A stretch of DNA of 45,800 bases from JBGAMH01 sp044222045 (GCA_044222045.1 JBGAOB010000006.1:1-45800), one strand, 5' to 3'. Shown: positions 25,949 through 35,419, counted from the first letter of the stretch. The notes: generated by a model not told the origin, from the sequence alone. Program-made: numbers and translations.

Positions 25949-26256
25949 GGAGACTCCTCGAAAGTATGGGCGACCCGGTCTCCCGGGACGCGGGTACGTC
26001 CGGGCATGATGCGAAGGCCGGGAGGGTAAAGGCCGGGGCGCGGGGGTTCAAGCCGAAGCGCCTCGCGGCGTTGGCTCGCGGGAGCGCGGNGAACGCGCCC
26101 GCGCGAGCGCCGTGGGCCGTTCACCGCGGTCCCGGGGGCGGCGCGCGGCCCGCGCCCGAACGCGGGACTTGCGTCGCGGGGGGCGCCGGCCGATTCCTAG
26201 GGTGCCCGGCGCGCCTCCCCGCGTTCCGGCTCGGCCCCCCTCCCGGGAGATGCTTC
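25949..26256. other. Divergent intergenic region containing an ambiguous base
   Basis: It separates the minus-strand OmpA gene from the plus-strand lipoprotein gene. It holds both ribosome-site regions and presumably both promoters. An undetermined base (N) at 26090 lies within GGAGCGCGGNGAACGCG. The plus frame is open through it but has no coding signature. No motif could be assigned. Confidence 0.5.
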
Positions 26257-27396
26257 ATGACGGATGCACCCACGGTTCGCCGGTTCGCCGCGCCCCGCAC
26301 GCTCGTTCGATCCAGCGCGCGGGCGGCCGCGCTGCTCGCCGCGCTCGCGTTGACCGGCGCGCTCGCCTCGTGCGGCTCGAAGGGCTCGACCACCGGGCCC
26401 ACGCTGGCCACGCGCTCGTACCGCATGGGCTTCAGCGGCGTGCCGCCGCGCTACGACCAGGCGCAGGCCGTGGCCGCCATCAACATGTGGAGCACGCGCG
26501 CCGACGTGGCCACGTTCACCGACGAGCCGCCGTGGGATTCGCTGCTGGCCGGCGTGCCTCCCGAGAGCATCGTCGTGCGCGAGAAGCTGCCGCTGGCCAA
26601 CTACTGGCGCGCGAAGGGTCTCGACGTGTGGGTGTACGTCGACCCGGCGAACGGCGTGGACCGGTCGGCCGACTCGAACAAGCTGCAGGCCCTGGGCCGC
26701 AGCATCCGCGAGGCCGAGATCCAGCAGCTGTACCGGCGCTGGTGCGTGGTCATGGACAGCGTCGTGCGGCCCTCGCACATGGGCTTCGCGATGGAGACCA
26801 ACCTCGTGCGCCTGCTGTCGCCGTCCGACCTGTACGCGGCGGTGCGGCAGGTGGCCGCCGACGCCGCGGCCGACGTGCGGGCACGCGACGCGACCGTGAA
26901 GCAGAGCATCAGCATCCAGGCCGACTTCGCGCAGCTGCCGCTGCTGACGCTCGGGCAGCACGAGGTGGAGACCGACCTCGCGCACTTCCCGTTCGCGCAG
27001 GAGCTGGGCCTGTCGTCGTATCCCAACCTCGCCGACTGGCCGGATCCCGACAGCCTGCCGGTGAACTACTACCAGCGCCTGATGACCACGCGCCCCAACG
27101 TGCCGGTGTTCGTCACCGAGGGTGGCTGGTCGTCGATCACGCTGGACACGCTGGTGTCGAGCCCCGAGATGCAGCGCCGTTACATCGAGAAGCAGGGGCA
27201 GATGCTGGCCGCCGCGAACGCCATCGCCTACTTCCAGCTCACGTTCACCGACCTGGACCTCACCAGCTGGCCGCCGCCGGTGCCGCCGGTGCTGCAGCTG
27301 TTCGCGTCGATGGGCCTGGTGGACGCCGACCTGAATCCCAAGCCCGCGCTGAGCGCGTGGGACGCGCTGTACGCGCGGCCCTACGTGCCGAGGTAG
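26257..27396 (+). CDS. Lipoprotein with a glycosidase-like (TIM barrel) domain
   Basis: The 379-residue product begins with a lipoprotein signal peptide ending LTGALASC (lipobox Cys39), so it should be lipid-anchored. The rest reads like a clan GH-A-type barrel: an early beta strand in YRMGFSG, a middle strand GFAMETNLVRLL with acidic E180, and VPVFVTEGGWSS with E288. Glutamates at the ends of strands 4 and 7 are the expected acid/base and nucleophile in GH-A enzymes (GH53 and relatives), so a carbohydrate hydrolase is plausible. The family assignment is uncertain because the usual Asn-Glu pair is not seen (the sequence is Met-Glu). The GGGAGA ribosome site supports ATG 26257; the longer frame upstream crosses the ambiguous base. 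Confidence 0.6.
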   Translation: MTDAPTVRRFAAPRTLVRSSARAAALLAALALTGALASCGSKGSTTGPTLATRSYRMGFSGVPPRYDQAQAVAAINMWSTRADVATFTDEPPWDSLLAGVPPESIVVREKLPLANYWRAKGLDVWVYVDPANGVDRSADSNKLQALGRSIREAEIQQLYRRWCVVMDSVVRPSHMGFAMETNLVRLLSPSDLYAAVRQVAADAAADVRARDATVKQSISIQADFAQLPLLTLGQHEVETDLAHFPFAQELGLSSYPNLADWPDPDSLPVNYYQRLMTTRPNVPVFVTEGGWSSITLDTLVSSPEMQRRYIEKQGQMLAAANAIAYFQLTFTDLDLTSWPPPVPPVLQLFASMGLVDADLNPKPALSAWDALYARPYVPR

Positions 27397-27593
27397 CGCC
27401 CGGCTGGCGCGCGCCGGGCCGTGCTCGCGAGCGGCCCGCCGCGCGGCCCGGGCGGCGTTCGCGGGGATCGCAGGGGTTCGTGGCGGGCGCATGCGCCCCC
27501 GTGGCAGAGTGCCCGCCGTCGACTCCCCGCTGTCGAGGACCTCGGGCCGCGGCGCGCCGCGAGCCCGGGCCGCCCGTTCTTCGGAGCGCCATC

Positions 27594-28262
27594 GTGAAGC
27601 CCGTCGTGCAGTTCGGAGAAGTGGTCGAAGGCTACGCCGTGCCCGTGTTGAACGAGCGCGAGATTCGTGCGGCCGCCGGCATCCTGTTCGTGGCGACGTT
27701 CCTGTCGCTGCTGCTGATCCTGCTCGCGAACAACTTCCTGCTCATCAAGTTCGTGATCCCCGTATTCCTGGCGGACCTCGTGGTGCGCGTGTTCGTGAGT
27801 CCGCGCTTCTCGCCCACGCTGATCCTGGGCCGGCTCGCCGTGGGCCGCCAGGCGCCCGAGTACGTGGCCGCGGCGCCCAAGCGGCTGGCGTGGATGATCG
27901 GCATGGCGCTCTCGGGCCTGATGTTCGTGCTCATGGTGGTGATGAACACGTACGGCCCGATCACCGGCATCACGTGCCTGGTGTGCCTGCTGTTCCTGTT
28001 CTTCGAGGCGGCGTTCGGCATCTGCCTGGGCTGCAAGTTCTACAAGCTCGTGTACCGCCGGGAGCCCACGCTCTGCCCCGGCGAGGTGTGCGACGTGCGC
28101 ACGCGCGCCGACATCACCCGCACGTCGGCGGCGCAGTGGCTGGTGCTGGCCGCGACCGTGGCGCTGGTCGTGGCGGGCGTATTCGCGTTCTCGAAGACGT
28201 TCTCGGTGCCCGCGCACCCGCTGTTCGCCCCGCGCGCGGCGAGTTCGGCGCCTCCGCGCTGA
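27594..28262 (+). CDS. DUF4395 integral membrane protein
   Basis: The 222-residue membrane protein matches the DUF4395 pattern I know: an N-terminal LNEREIRAAAGILF, long helices (about 26-48, 50-66, 98-116 and 119-140), and CLGCKFY in a membrane-proximal position (a C-x2-C pair). The last helix (about 180-200) is followed by a Pro/Ala-rich tail. The family occurs near thioredoxin and rhodanese-type sulfur proteins, so the cysteines may be redox-active; its role is unknown. It starts at GTG 27594 with GGAG seven bases before. No sulfur-metabolism partner is adjacent. Confidence 0.75.
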   Translation: MKPVVQFGEVVEGYAVPVLNEREIRAAAGILFVATFLSLLLILLANNFLLIKFVIPVFLADLVVRVFVSPRFSPTLILGRLAVGRQAPEYVAAAPKRLAWMIGMALSGLMFVLMVVMNTYGPITGITCLVCLLFLFFEAAFGICLGCKFYKLVYRREPTLCPGEVCDVRTRADITRTSAAQWLVLAATVALVVAGVFAFSKTFSVPAHPLFAPRAASSAPPR

Positions 28263-28389
28263 CGCATCGAGGCGGGCGGGTGCGGCGCGGGCGCTTCGCA
28301 CGGGGCGATGCGTCGCGATCCGGGCCCACAGGAACGGGCGTGCCCCGACCGCTGCGGGACGCCGCCCGGGCATGCGAGAATCCGCGCCC

Positions 28390-29796
28390 ATGACTTCGCC
28401 CGTCCGTCAGAGCCTGAACCTCGCGGTGCCCGCCGCGCTCGCCCGCGTGCTCGCCTCGGATCCCGTGTTCGAGCGCGCGCTGCTGGTGGGCGGCTGCGTG
28501 CGCGACGCGCTGCGCGGCGAGCCCGGCAAGGACTTCGACGTCGAGGTGTACGGCGTGACGCTGGACGACCTCGCGCGTGTGCTGGCGCGCCACGGCGCCA
28601 CCGACGTGATCGGGCGCAGCTTCGGCGTGATCAAGCTGGCGCTGGGGAGCGGCGAGATCGTGGACTTCGGCGTGCCGCGTCGCGACAGCAAGGTGGCCGC
28701 CGGACACCGCGGGTTCGCCGTGAGCGCCGAGCCCGAGCTGGACCCGCGCGAAGCGGCCGCGCGGCGCGACTTCACCATCAACGCGCTGCAGTGGGACCCG
28801 CGCACGCGCGACGTGATCGATCACTTCGGCGGCATCGCCGACCTGCGCGAAGGCGTCGTGCGCCACACGAGCGACGCGTTCACGGAAGATCCGCTGCGCG
28901 TGCTGCGCGCGATGCAGTTCGCCGCGCGCTTCGGCTTCGACGTGGCGCCCGAGACCGTGGCGCTGTGCGCGAGCATCCGCGAGACGTATGCCGAGCTGCC
29001 GCGCGAGCGCGTGTGGGACGAGTGGCTCAAGTGGGCCACGCGCAGCCGCGTGCCGAGCAAGGGGCTCGCGTTCCTGCGCGCGTGCGGCTGGCTCGCGCAC
29101 TTTCCCGAACTCGCGGCCCTGCCCGACACGCCGCAGGAACCCGCGTGGCATCCCGAGGGCGACGTGTGGGTGCACACGCTGCACTGCCTGGACGCGCTCG
29201 TGCGAGACCCCGAGTGGCTCGCGGCCGACGCCGAGTCGCGCGCGATCGCGAGTTTCGCCGTGCTGCTGCACGACACCGGCAAACCGCCGTGCACCGAACG
29301 CACGATGGTGCGCGGCGTGGAACGCATCACGAGCGTGCGTCACGAGAACGAAGGCGAGCCGCTGGCCGAAGCGTTCCTCGCGCGGCTCGGCGCGCCCGGC
29401 GCGATCGTGGAGCGCGTGAAGCCGCTGGTGCGGTGGCACATGATGCACCTGCAGGAGCCCACCGACCGTGCCGTACGGCGGCTGTCGCGGCGGTTGGAGC
29501 CGTCGAGCATCCAGGAACTGGCCGTGGTGATCCGCGCCGACTGCGCCGGCCGCCCGCCGCTGCCGCCCGACCCGCCCGCGAGCCTGCAGGCGTGGCTCGC
29601 GCGCGCCGCACATCTGCAAGTGCTGAACGAAGCGCCCGCGCCGCTGCTGATGGGCCGCCACCTGCTGGAGCTGGGCCACGCGCCCGGCCCCGCGATGGGC
29701 GAACTGCTCGCGCGAGCGTACGAAGCGCAGCTGGACGGCGAGTTCGCGGACGTGGACGGGGCGGTGGCGTGGGTGGAGAAGCAACGGCGCGACTAG
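28390..29796 (+). CDS. tRNA nucleotidyltransferase (CCA-adding type) with HD domain
   Basis: The 468-residue enzyme has a class II nucleotidyltransferase head: GGCVRDALRG (from residue 34), the metal aspartates D48-x-D50 (KDFDVEVYG), RRDFTINALQ, DPLRVLRAMQFAARFGF and the ERVWDEW segment. An HD domain follows, with HDTGK (H294, D295) and HENEGEPLAE. This matches bacterial proteins that add or repair the CCA end of tRNA, where the HD part acts as phosphohydrolase in some members. A poly(A) polymerase role cannot be excluded from sequence alone. I chose ATG 28390; an in-frame ATG at 28372 is possible, and neither has a strong ribosome site. The stop shares the CTAG palindrome with the convergent GNAT gene. 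Confidence 0.88.
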   Translation: MTSPVRQSLNLAVPAALARVLASDPVFERALLVGGCVRDALRGEPGKDFDVEVYGVTLDDLARVLARHGATDVIGRSFGVIKLALGSGEIVDFGVPRRDSKVAAGHRGFAVSAEPELDPREAAARRDFTINALQWDPRTRDVIDHFGGIADLREGVVRHTSDAFTEDPLRVLRAMQFAARFGFDVAPETVALCASIRETYAELPRERVWDEWLKWATRSRVPSKGLAFLRACGWLAHFPELAALPDTPQEPAWHPEGDVWVHTLHCLDALVRDPEWLAADAESRAIASFAVLLHDTGKPPCTERTMVRGVERITSVRHENEGEPLAEAFLARLGAPGAIVERVKPLVRWHMMHLQEPTDRAVRRLSRRLEPSSIQELAVVIRADCAGRPPLPPDPPASLQAWLARAAHLQVLNEAPAPLLMGRHLLELGHAPGPAMGELLARAYEAQLDGEFADVDGAVAWVEKQRRD

Positions 29797-30299
29797 CCGG
29801 GCAGCGCGTCTTTCAGCTTCACCACCATCTCGCGCATCGTCACGCGTGCGCCGTGCCTGCCGAAGAACGCCTGCGCGCGCGCGTTCGCCTCGGCCACCGT
29901 GAACACCAGCAGCACCTGGCCCGTGCCCTCGGCCCACGCGCGAGCGGCTTCGAACAGCGCGTCGGCCGCGCCGGTGCCGCGCGCTTCGGGCTTCACGTAC
30001 ACGTCGTGCAGCCACACGCTCGACTCGAGCAGGTCCTCGTAGAGCGGCCCCTCCACGGTCAGGTACGCGTAGCCCACCGGTGCGCCGCCCTGCTCGGCCA
30101 CCAGCAGCGCGGTGTCGGCGGCGCCGACCTGCGAGCGGAAGAACCGCTCGCGCCCGGCGCGCCGCGCGGGATCGTCGCCGCCCAGGTCCCAGAAGCGCAC
30201 GGCGTCCCACGCGTGGTGCATCGCGTACAGCTCACCCGCCATGGCCGCCACCGCGGGAACGTCGGCGGCGGTCGCGGGGCGGATCGCCACGTCGCTCAT
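29793..30299 (-). CDS. GNAT-family N-acetyltransferase
   Basis: The 168-residue protein has the GNAT fold. It opens with IRPATAADVPAVAAMAGELY, then has the acetyl-CoA binding motif A (VYVKPEARGTGAADALFEAARAW, about 104-126) and a C-terminal strand with the usual ANARAQAFFGRHGA helix. It should transfer acetyl from acetyl-CoA to an amine; the substrate is unknown. It lies 94 bases downstream of the S9 peptidase gene on the same strand and could be co-transcribed with it. Its stop (29793-29795) overlaps the nucleotidyltransferase stop within a single CTAG. Confidence 0.87.
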   Translation of the reverse strand: MSDVAIRPATAADVPAVAAMAGELYAMHHAWDAVRFWDLGGDDPARRAGRERFFRSQVGAADTALLVAEQGGAPVGYAYLTVEGPLYEDLLESSVWLHDVYVKPEARGTGAADALFEAARAWAEGTGQVLLVFTVAEANARAQAFFGRHGARVTMREMVVKLKDALPG

Positions 30300-30393
30300 C
30301 GCGCCCGTGCCCCGTCGCGCACACGCGCGGGCTTGCGACCCGCGCGTCGCGCCGCCGGCCCGCGCCGCTGCACGCCGCCCATGCGCAGCGCCC

Positions 30394-32406
30394 TCACGGC
30401 CGCGCCTCTCCGCTGCCGCCGTGCGTGTCGTACCACTTCAGCCACTCGGCCAGGCGGTGCAGGTTGTGCGCGGGCTCGGTGAAGCCGTGCGGCTCGCGCG
30501 GGTAGGCGAAGAACTTCACCTCGCAGCCCACGTCCGCCAGCGCGCGGTACAGCGTCACGCCGTTCATGAAGTGCACGCGGTCGTCGCTCTGGCCGTGCAG
30601 GATCAGCGTGGGCGTGCGCATGTCCTTCGCGGACCGGATCGGGTTCGCGCGGTCGAAGTGCTCGGTCTGGTGCCACGGGTCGCCCTTGTACTCCCACTGC
30701 GCGCCGATGCCGTGGTTGATGTCGCTGCTGACGTACGAGTACATGGCGTCGTTCACGCCGGCGCCGACCACGGCGGCCTTGTAGCGCTGCACGTGCCCGA
30801 TCGTCCACGCGGTGATGTAGCCGCCCCACGACCAGCCGCCGAAGTAGAGCTTCGCGGGATCGGCGTAGCCCTTCGCCACCAGCATGTCGACGCCGCTCTC
30901 GATGTCCATCTGCTCGATCTCGCCGAAGCGATTGCGGTTCGCGGCGTAGAAGTCGAAGCCGTACGCGGTGCCGCCGCGGTAGTTGGGGCGGAACACGGCG
31001 TAGCCATGCGAGGCGAACAGCAGCGTCTGCGAGCTGAACGCCTGCCGCGTGACGTCGTCGGGGCCGCCGTGCGGCATCACGATGAGCGGCGTGGCGCCGG
31101 TGGCGCCGGGCGGGCGCGTGAGCAGGCCTTCCAGCTCCACGCCCTCGGGACACGTCCACTTCACCACCTGCGTCTCGCCCACGGCCCAGTCGGAAAGCTG
31201 CGGGTTCAGCGTGGTGGCCACGGTGGTCTTGCCCGTGGCGAGGTCGAACACGGTCACGTCCTGCGGCTCGCGCGGTGTGCTCGACAGGAACGCCACGCGC
31301 TTGCCCGCGGCGTCGGCGAGCGGCGTGCTGGCCACCACGCGGCCCGCGAAGCCGGCGTCCTGCGGCGCGCCGCCGGCCAGCGGGAAGCGCAGCAGCTTGC
31401 TTTCGGTGCGCGCCGACACGCACGCGAGCACGCTGCGGCCGCCGTCCACCAGCACGATCGAGTCGAACGTGAGGTTCCTGTCGGGCGCCAGGTCGCGCAC
31501 GGCGCCGCTCGCGACGTTCCACACGAGCAGCGCGTTGAAGTTGCTGAGGCCGTCGTTCAGCCCGATCACCACCACCTGCCGGCCGTCGGGCGCCCATGCG
31601 ACGTTGCGGTACGGCGTGCCGTACGACGCGTGCGCGTTCGGCATGGTGGCGGCCACGGCGCCGTCGGCGCCCAGCACACGCACGGCGAGCATGCCGAACG
31701 ATTCGTACGGATCGCTGCTGCGCGACGTGGCGACGGCGAAGCGCGTGCCGTCGGGCGACCACGCGAACTCCACCACGTTCAGGCTGTCGGCGGTCAGCGC
31801 GTGCGGAGCGCCGGCTTCCACGCCGATCGTCCACAGCTTCGTCGGCTTCCATTCACGATCCCACTCGATCGCGCCGCCGCGCTTCCATTTCGCTTCCGTC
31901 TCGGCGTCGGTGGCCGGGCTCTCCGCGAGGAACGCGATCTGCTTGCCGTCGGGCGACCAGCGCCAGTCGCCGGGCTCGATCTTGCCCGTGTCGAGCCTGC
32001 GCGCTTCGCCGCCCGCCAGCGGCAGCAGCCACAGCGCGCCCTTGCGCGTGAAGCCGAGCGTGCGGCCGTCGGGCGAAAAGCGCGGCGCGCCGGCGCGGTC
32101 GGCGCCGGCGGTCAGCGTGCGCGTGGCGCGCGTGGCGAGGTCCACCAGCACGATCTGCCGCGTGCGCTTCCAGCCGGCGTCGTGGTCGTCCTCCGACGGC
32201 TTCGCGCTGGTGTCGCGCGTGGCCTGACCCAGCGCGAGCGCGGCCCAGCGCCCGTCGGCCGACAGCGCCAGGTCCACGGGCGCGGCCAGCGTGACGACAT
32301 CTTCGGGTGTGATCACGTGCGTGCCGGCGGCGGCGAGGGTAGGGACGCACAGGGTGATCGCGAGCGCGAACGAGGCGCGGCGCGCGAAGCGGTGGATCGG
32401 GGGCAT
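30394..32406 (-). CDS. Exported S9-family peptidase (acylaminoacyl/dipeptidyl peptidase type)
   Basis: The 670-residue serine peptidase has a signal peptide (about 1-27, ending TLAAAG). An N-terminal beta-propeller with WD40/TolB-like repeats follows (WSPDGKQIAFLAES, WSPDGTRFAVATS, WAPDGRQVVVIG; about 35-400). The C-terminal alpha/beta-hydrolase domain (about 420-665) has the catalytic triad S526 (GWSWGGY; Trp where Tyr is common), D608 (HGQSDDRV) and H640 (REPHGF). It should cleave short peptides or blocked amino acids in the periplasm, complementing the cytoplasmic PepD and M20D enzymes encoded at 9749-12405. GGAGGAG before ATG 32406 supports the start. Confidence 0.92.
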   Translation of the reverse strand: MPPIHRFARRASFALAITLCVPTLAAAGTHVITPEDVVTLAAPVDLALSADGRWAALALGQATRDTSAKPSEDDHDAGWKRTRQIVLVDLATRATRTLTAGADRAGAPRFSPDGRTLGFTRKGALWLLPLAGGEARRLDTGKIEPGDWRWSPDGKQIAFLAESPATDAETEAKWKRGGAIEWDREWKPTKLWTIGVEAGAPHALTADSLNVVEFAWSPDGTRFAVATSRSSDPYESFGMLAVRVLGADGAVAATMPNAHASYGTPYRNVAWAPDGRQVVVIGLNDGLSNFNALLVWNVASGAVRDLAPDRNLTFDSIVLVDGGRSVLACVSARTESKLLRFPLAGGAPQDAGFAGRVVASTPLADAAGKRVAFLSSTPREPQDVTVFDLATGKTTVATTLNPQLSDWAVGETQVVKWTCPEGVELEGLLTRPPGATGATPLIVMPHGGPDDVTRQAFSSQTLLFASHGYAVFRPNYRGGTAYGFDFYAANRNRFGEIEQMDIESGVDMLVAKGYADPAKLYFGGWSWGGYITAWTIGHVQRYKAAVVGAGVNDAMYSYVSSDINHGIGAQWEYKGDPWHQTEHFDRANPIRSAKDMRTPTLILHGQSDDRVHFMNGVTLYRALADVGCEVKFFAYPREPHGFTEPAHNLHRLAEWLKWYDTHGGSGEARP

Positions 32407-32603
32407 GCACTCCTCCGGAACGGTCACGGGTCGCGGGCGCGGTGCTCGCCGTGGACGGAGGCGGGCGCCGAGGGCGGCAGCATCGCAGCGGCGGGCCGCG
32501 AGCGTCCATGCCCTTGTGCCGGGCGCGGCCTTCCGCCACTGTTCGCGGCCTCCGCTCGGGGCGCCCCGGCCGTGGCCCCCGACCGGAGTTCCGGAGAGTC
32601 CCC

Positions 32604-32684
32604 ATGACGCCCGCACGCACCCCGCACGCCGCGCCGCGTCGCGCCCCGATCCGTCGGCGCGCCGGCCGCGCCGCGCTCCGATGA
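32604..32684 (+). CDS. Possible 26-residue Arg-rich leader ORF coupled to the PBP gene
   Basis: A short frame starts at ATG 32604 after a good ribosome site (GGAGAG, 32593-32598). It encodes 26 residues, eight of them Arg (MTPARTPHAAPRRAPIRRRA then GRAALR). Its TGA stop (32682-32684) overlaps the PBP start ATG 32681 as ATGA. The PBP start itself has no ribosome site, so the short ORF may deliver ribosomes to it. Alternatively a single-base error hides a longer PBP N-terminus. It could also be chance in GC-rich DNA. Confidence 0.35.
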   Translation: MTPARTPHAAPRRAPIRRRAGRAALR

Positions 32685-35161
32685 CCACCGAGCCTCCGCG
32701 CCAGCCGTTCCTGCGCCGCGCCGACGTCAAGCCGACGCGGCCGATCGTGCACCTGCCGAGCGTGCCGAAGCGGCTGCTGCTCGCGGCGCTCGTGCTGCTG
32801 GTGGCGGCCGGCGCGGTGTTCGGGGTGTTCGCGTGGCGCGTGTACCTGCTGCAGACGCGGCGCGCCGTCGGGCCGTCGTGGTCGTTCCCCTCGCGGCTCT
32901 ACACCGACGCGGTGCCTTTGGTGGGCGGCATGCCGCTGCCGCGCGAGTACGTGCTCGCCGAACTCGAAGCGCGCGGCTATCGCGCGGTGCCGGGCAGCCC
33001 GCGCCCCGGGCAGTACGTGGACGAGGGCGATGCGCTCGCGATCGGGCTGCGCGGCTTCGCCGACGCGCGCGACCCGGCGGGGCACGGCGGGCCCGAGCGC
33101 GTGCGCGTGCACTTCGAGGGCGGCTTCGCGGGCCAGGTCGAGCGGCTCGGCGGCTTCCGCGGGGGCGCGCCTCCCGACACCGCGAACCCGCCGCGACTGG
33201 AACCGGTGGTGTTCGGCGTGCTCATGGACTCGTCGCGCGTGATGCGCCAGTGGGTGCCGCTCGCGCGCATGCCGAAGATCCTGCGCCAGGCGGCGATCGC
33301 CTCGGAGGACCGGCGCTTCGCCTCGCACCACGGCATCGACCCGCAGGGCGGCGTGCGCGCGCTGCTCGTGAACCTGCGCGCGGGCGGCGTGCGCGAAGGC
33401 GCGAGCACGATCACGCAGCAGCTGGCGCGCGGGCTGTTCCTGGGCAGCGAGCGCACGATGGGGCGCAAGCTCCAGGAGATGGTGCTGGCGCTGGCGCTCG
33501 AGACGGTGCTGCCCAAGGACCGCATCCTCGAGATGTACCTGAACTCGGTGTACTTCGGCCGCGACTCGCACGGCGGCATCGCCGGCGTGGCCGAGGCGTC
33601 GGAGCGGTTCTTCGGCGTGCCGGTGGACTCGCTCACGCTGCCGCAGGCGGCGATGCTCGTGGGCGTGATCCCGGCGCCGAACGGCTACTCGCCGATCCGC
33701 AACCCGCAGGCCGCGTTTCGCCGGCGCGCCGCGGTGCTGCGCGACCTGCTCGCGATGGGCGTGATCGACAGCGTCTCGGCGGGCGAAGCGGCCGCGGCGC
33801 CGCTCGGCATTCGTCCGGGCCGCTGGGCGCCGGAGCGCTTCCCGGCGTACGCGGGCTGGCTCCGCCAGCAGGTGGGCCGCCAGCTCCCGAAGCACGCGCT
33901 CGAGGGCTGGGGCCTGTCGGTGTTCACCACGCTCGACCCGGCGTGGCAGCAGATCGCGGAAGACGAGATGCGCGCGTCGCTCGACGCCGAGGACCCGCGC
34001 GGCAGCCGCGGCGACCTGCAGGGCGCGTTCGTGCTGATCGAGGCGGCCACCGGTTCGGTGCGCGCGATGGTGGGCGGGCGCCACAGCGATCCGGGCGAGT
34101 TCAACCGCGCCGTGCAGGCGCGGCGACAGCCGGGCTCGAGCATCAAGCCGATCGTGTACTCGAGCGCGCTCGACCCGAAGTGGCCGGGGCCGCGCTTCAC
34201 GCCCGGCAGCACGGTGGCCGACATCCGCCGCACGTTCGGCCGCGGAGAGCAGGCGTGGTCGCCGCAGAACTCCAGCGGCCGCTACCACTCGCGCATCACG
34301 CTGGTGAAGGCGCTGTGCCTGTCGCAGAACGTGGCCACCGCGAACCTGGTGGACAGCCTCGGGCCCGCCAACGTGGCGCGCGCGATCGAGCGCTACGGGC
34401 TCGGGCGCCCGCCGGCGGTGCTGAGCCTGGGGCTCGGCTCGTTCGAGGTCGCGCCGCTGGCGCTCGTTTCGGCGTACTCCACGTTCCCGAACGGCGGCAC
34501 ACGCATCGAGCCGAACTCGGTGCGCGCGCTGGTCGACGGCGCGAACCACGCCGTGCGCGTGAGCGCGCCGCGCGCGGACCGGCTGCTGGACGAAGACACG
34601 GCCGCCGAGGTGATCGGCATGCTGCGCGACGTGGTGCGCTACGGGCTGTCGCGCCCGCTCGTGAGCACGTATGGCTTCGACCGCCCGGTCGGCGGCAAGA
34701 CCGGCACGACGAACGACAACCGCGACGCGTGGTACCTGGGCGTCACCCCGACGCTGGCCGCGGGCGTGTGGGTGGGTTACGACGTGCCGCGCCCGCTGCC
34801 GCGCGCGGCCGCCGGCATGGCGCTGCCCGTGTGGGCGCGCATCATGCGGCGCGCGCTCGAGGGCTTCCCGCCGACGGAGTTCCCGCAGCGCACCGACGTG
34901 GTCGAGGTGACGATCGACGCGTACAGCGGCATGAAGGCGGGGCCGTACTGCTTCGGCGCGCTGCCGGTGCTGTTCCGCGCCGCGTCCGCGCCCGTGGATG
35001 TGTGCAATCGCGACCACACGGGCGAGCGCTTCCAGATGACGGTGCAGGGCCTGATGGACAGCCTCGCCGCCGAGGCGGCCGCCGATTCCGAAGGCGCCGG
35101 ACCGGGCGTCGATCCCGACGGCGCGGCGAGCGACACGACCGGCGTGGAGACCGCGCACTGA
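32681..35161 (+). CDS. Class A penicillin-binding protein (bifunctional glycosyltransferase/transpeptidase, PBP1b-like)
   Basis: The 826-residue enzyme polymerises and cross-links peptidoglycan. It has a short cytoplasmic tail, one membrane helix (about 32-52) and a UB2H-like segment (about 65-160; SRLYTDAVPLVGG as in PBP1b). The GT51 domain (about 185-370) has ASEDRRFASHHGID with catalytic E209 and GASTITQQLARGLFL. The transpeptidase domain (about 440-770) has SSIK (S486, K489), SQN (548-550) and KTGT (K673). A C-terminal tail of about 60 residues is acidic. All active-site motifs are intact. The start ATG lacks a ribosome site and overlaps the short upstream ORF. It is divergent from the S9 peptidase gene. 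Confidence 0.93.
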   Translation: MTTEPPRQPFLRRADVKPTRPIVHLPSVPKRLLLAALVLLVAAGAVFGVFAWRVYLLQTRRAVGPSWSFPSRLYTDAVPLVGGMPLPREYVLAELEARGYRAVPGSPRPGQYVDEGDALAIGLRGFADARDPAGHGGPERVRVHFEGGFAGQVERLGGFRGGAPPDTANPPRLEPVVFGVLMDSSRVMRQWVPLARMPKILRQAAIASEDRRFASHHGIDPQGGVRALLVNLRAGGVREGASTITQQLARGLFLGSERTMGRKLQEMVLALALETVLPKDRILEMYLNSVYFGRDSHGGIAGVAEASERFFGVPVDSLTLPQAAMLVGVIPAPNGYSPIRNPQAAFRRRAAVLRDLLAMGVIDSVSAGEAAAAPLGIRPGRWAPERFPAYAGWLRQQVGRQLPKHALEGWGLSVFTTLDPAWQQIAEDEMRASLDAEDPRGSRGDLQGAFVLIEAATGSVRAMVGGRHSDPGEFNRAVQARRQPGSSIKPIVYSSALDPKWPGPRFTPGSTVADIRRTFGRGEQAWSPQNSSGRYHSRITLVKALCLSQNVATANLVDSLGPANVARAIERYGLGRPPAVLSLGLGSFEVAPLALVSAYSTFPNGGTRIEPNSVRALVDGANHAVRVSAPRADRLLDEDTAAEVIGMLRDVVRYGLSRPLVSTYGFDRPVGGKTGTTNDNRDAWYLGVTPTLAAGVWVGYDVPRPLPRAAAGMALPVWARIMRRALEGFPPTEFPQRTDVVEVTIDAYSGMKAGPYCFGALPVLFRAASAPVDVCNRDHTGERFQMTVQGLMDSLAAEAAADSEGAGPGVDPDGAASDTTGVETAH

Positions 35162-35419
35162 CGGGAGGTCGGCGCGCCGCCGCGACCGGGTCGGCCGGCA
35201 CGGCGGGCGCGGCGTGTTCGCGCCCACCGTGCGACGTTCGAGCGGGCGCCGCGGCGCGGCGCGCTGCGCGCCGTCACCGCGGCCCTCGTTGCCCGCCCGC
35301 ATCCGGCTCGCCGGCGGCTGCCTTCCGCCGGTGCGCGGGTGTGTGCGTCGTCCCGGGATTCCTCCGGCCGCCGCCGCGCTCACGACGTCGCGGCGGCGGT
35401 TCGACCTCGCCCGGGTCGT
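35162..35419. other. Non-coding stretch after the PBP gene
   Basis: No ribosome site, family motif or clean terminator hairpin is visible between the PBP stop and the small minus-strand ORF. The DNA is very GC-rich and low in complexity. Confidence 0.4.

Noticed and set aside
26090..26090. Ambiguous base N near the lipoprotein gene
   Set aside because: It lies upstream of the chosen start and affects no supported gene. It is treated as a sequencing ambiguity.
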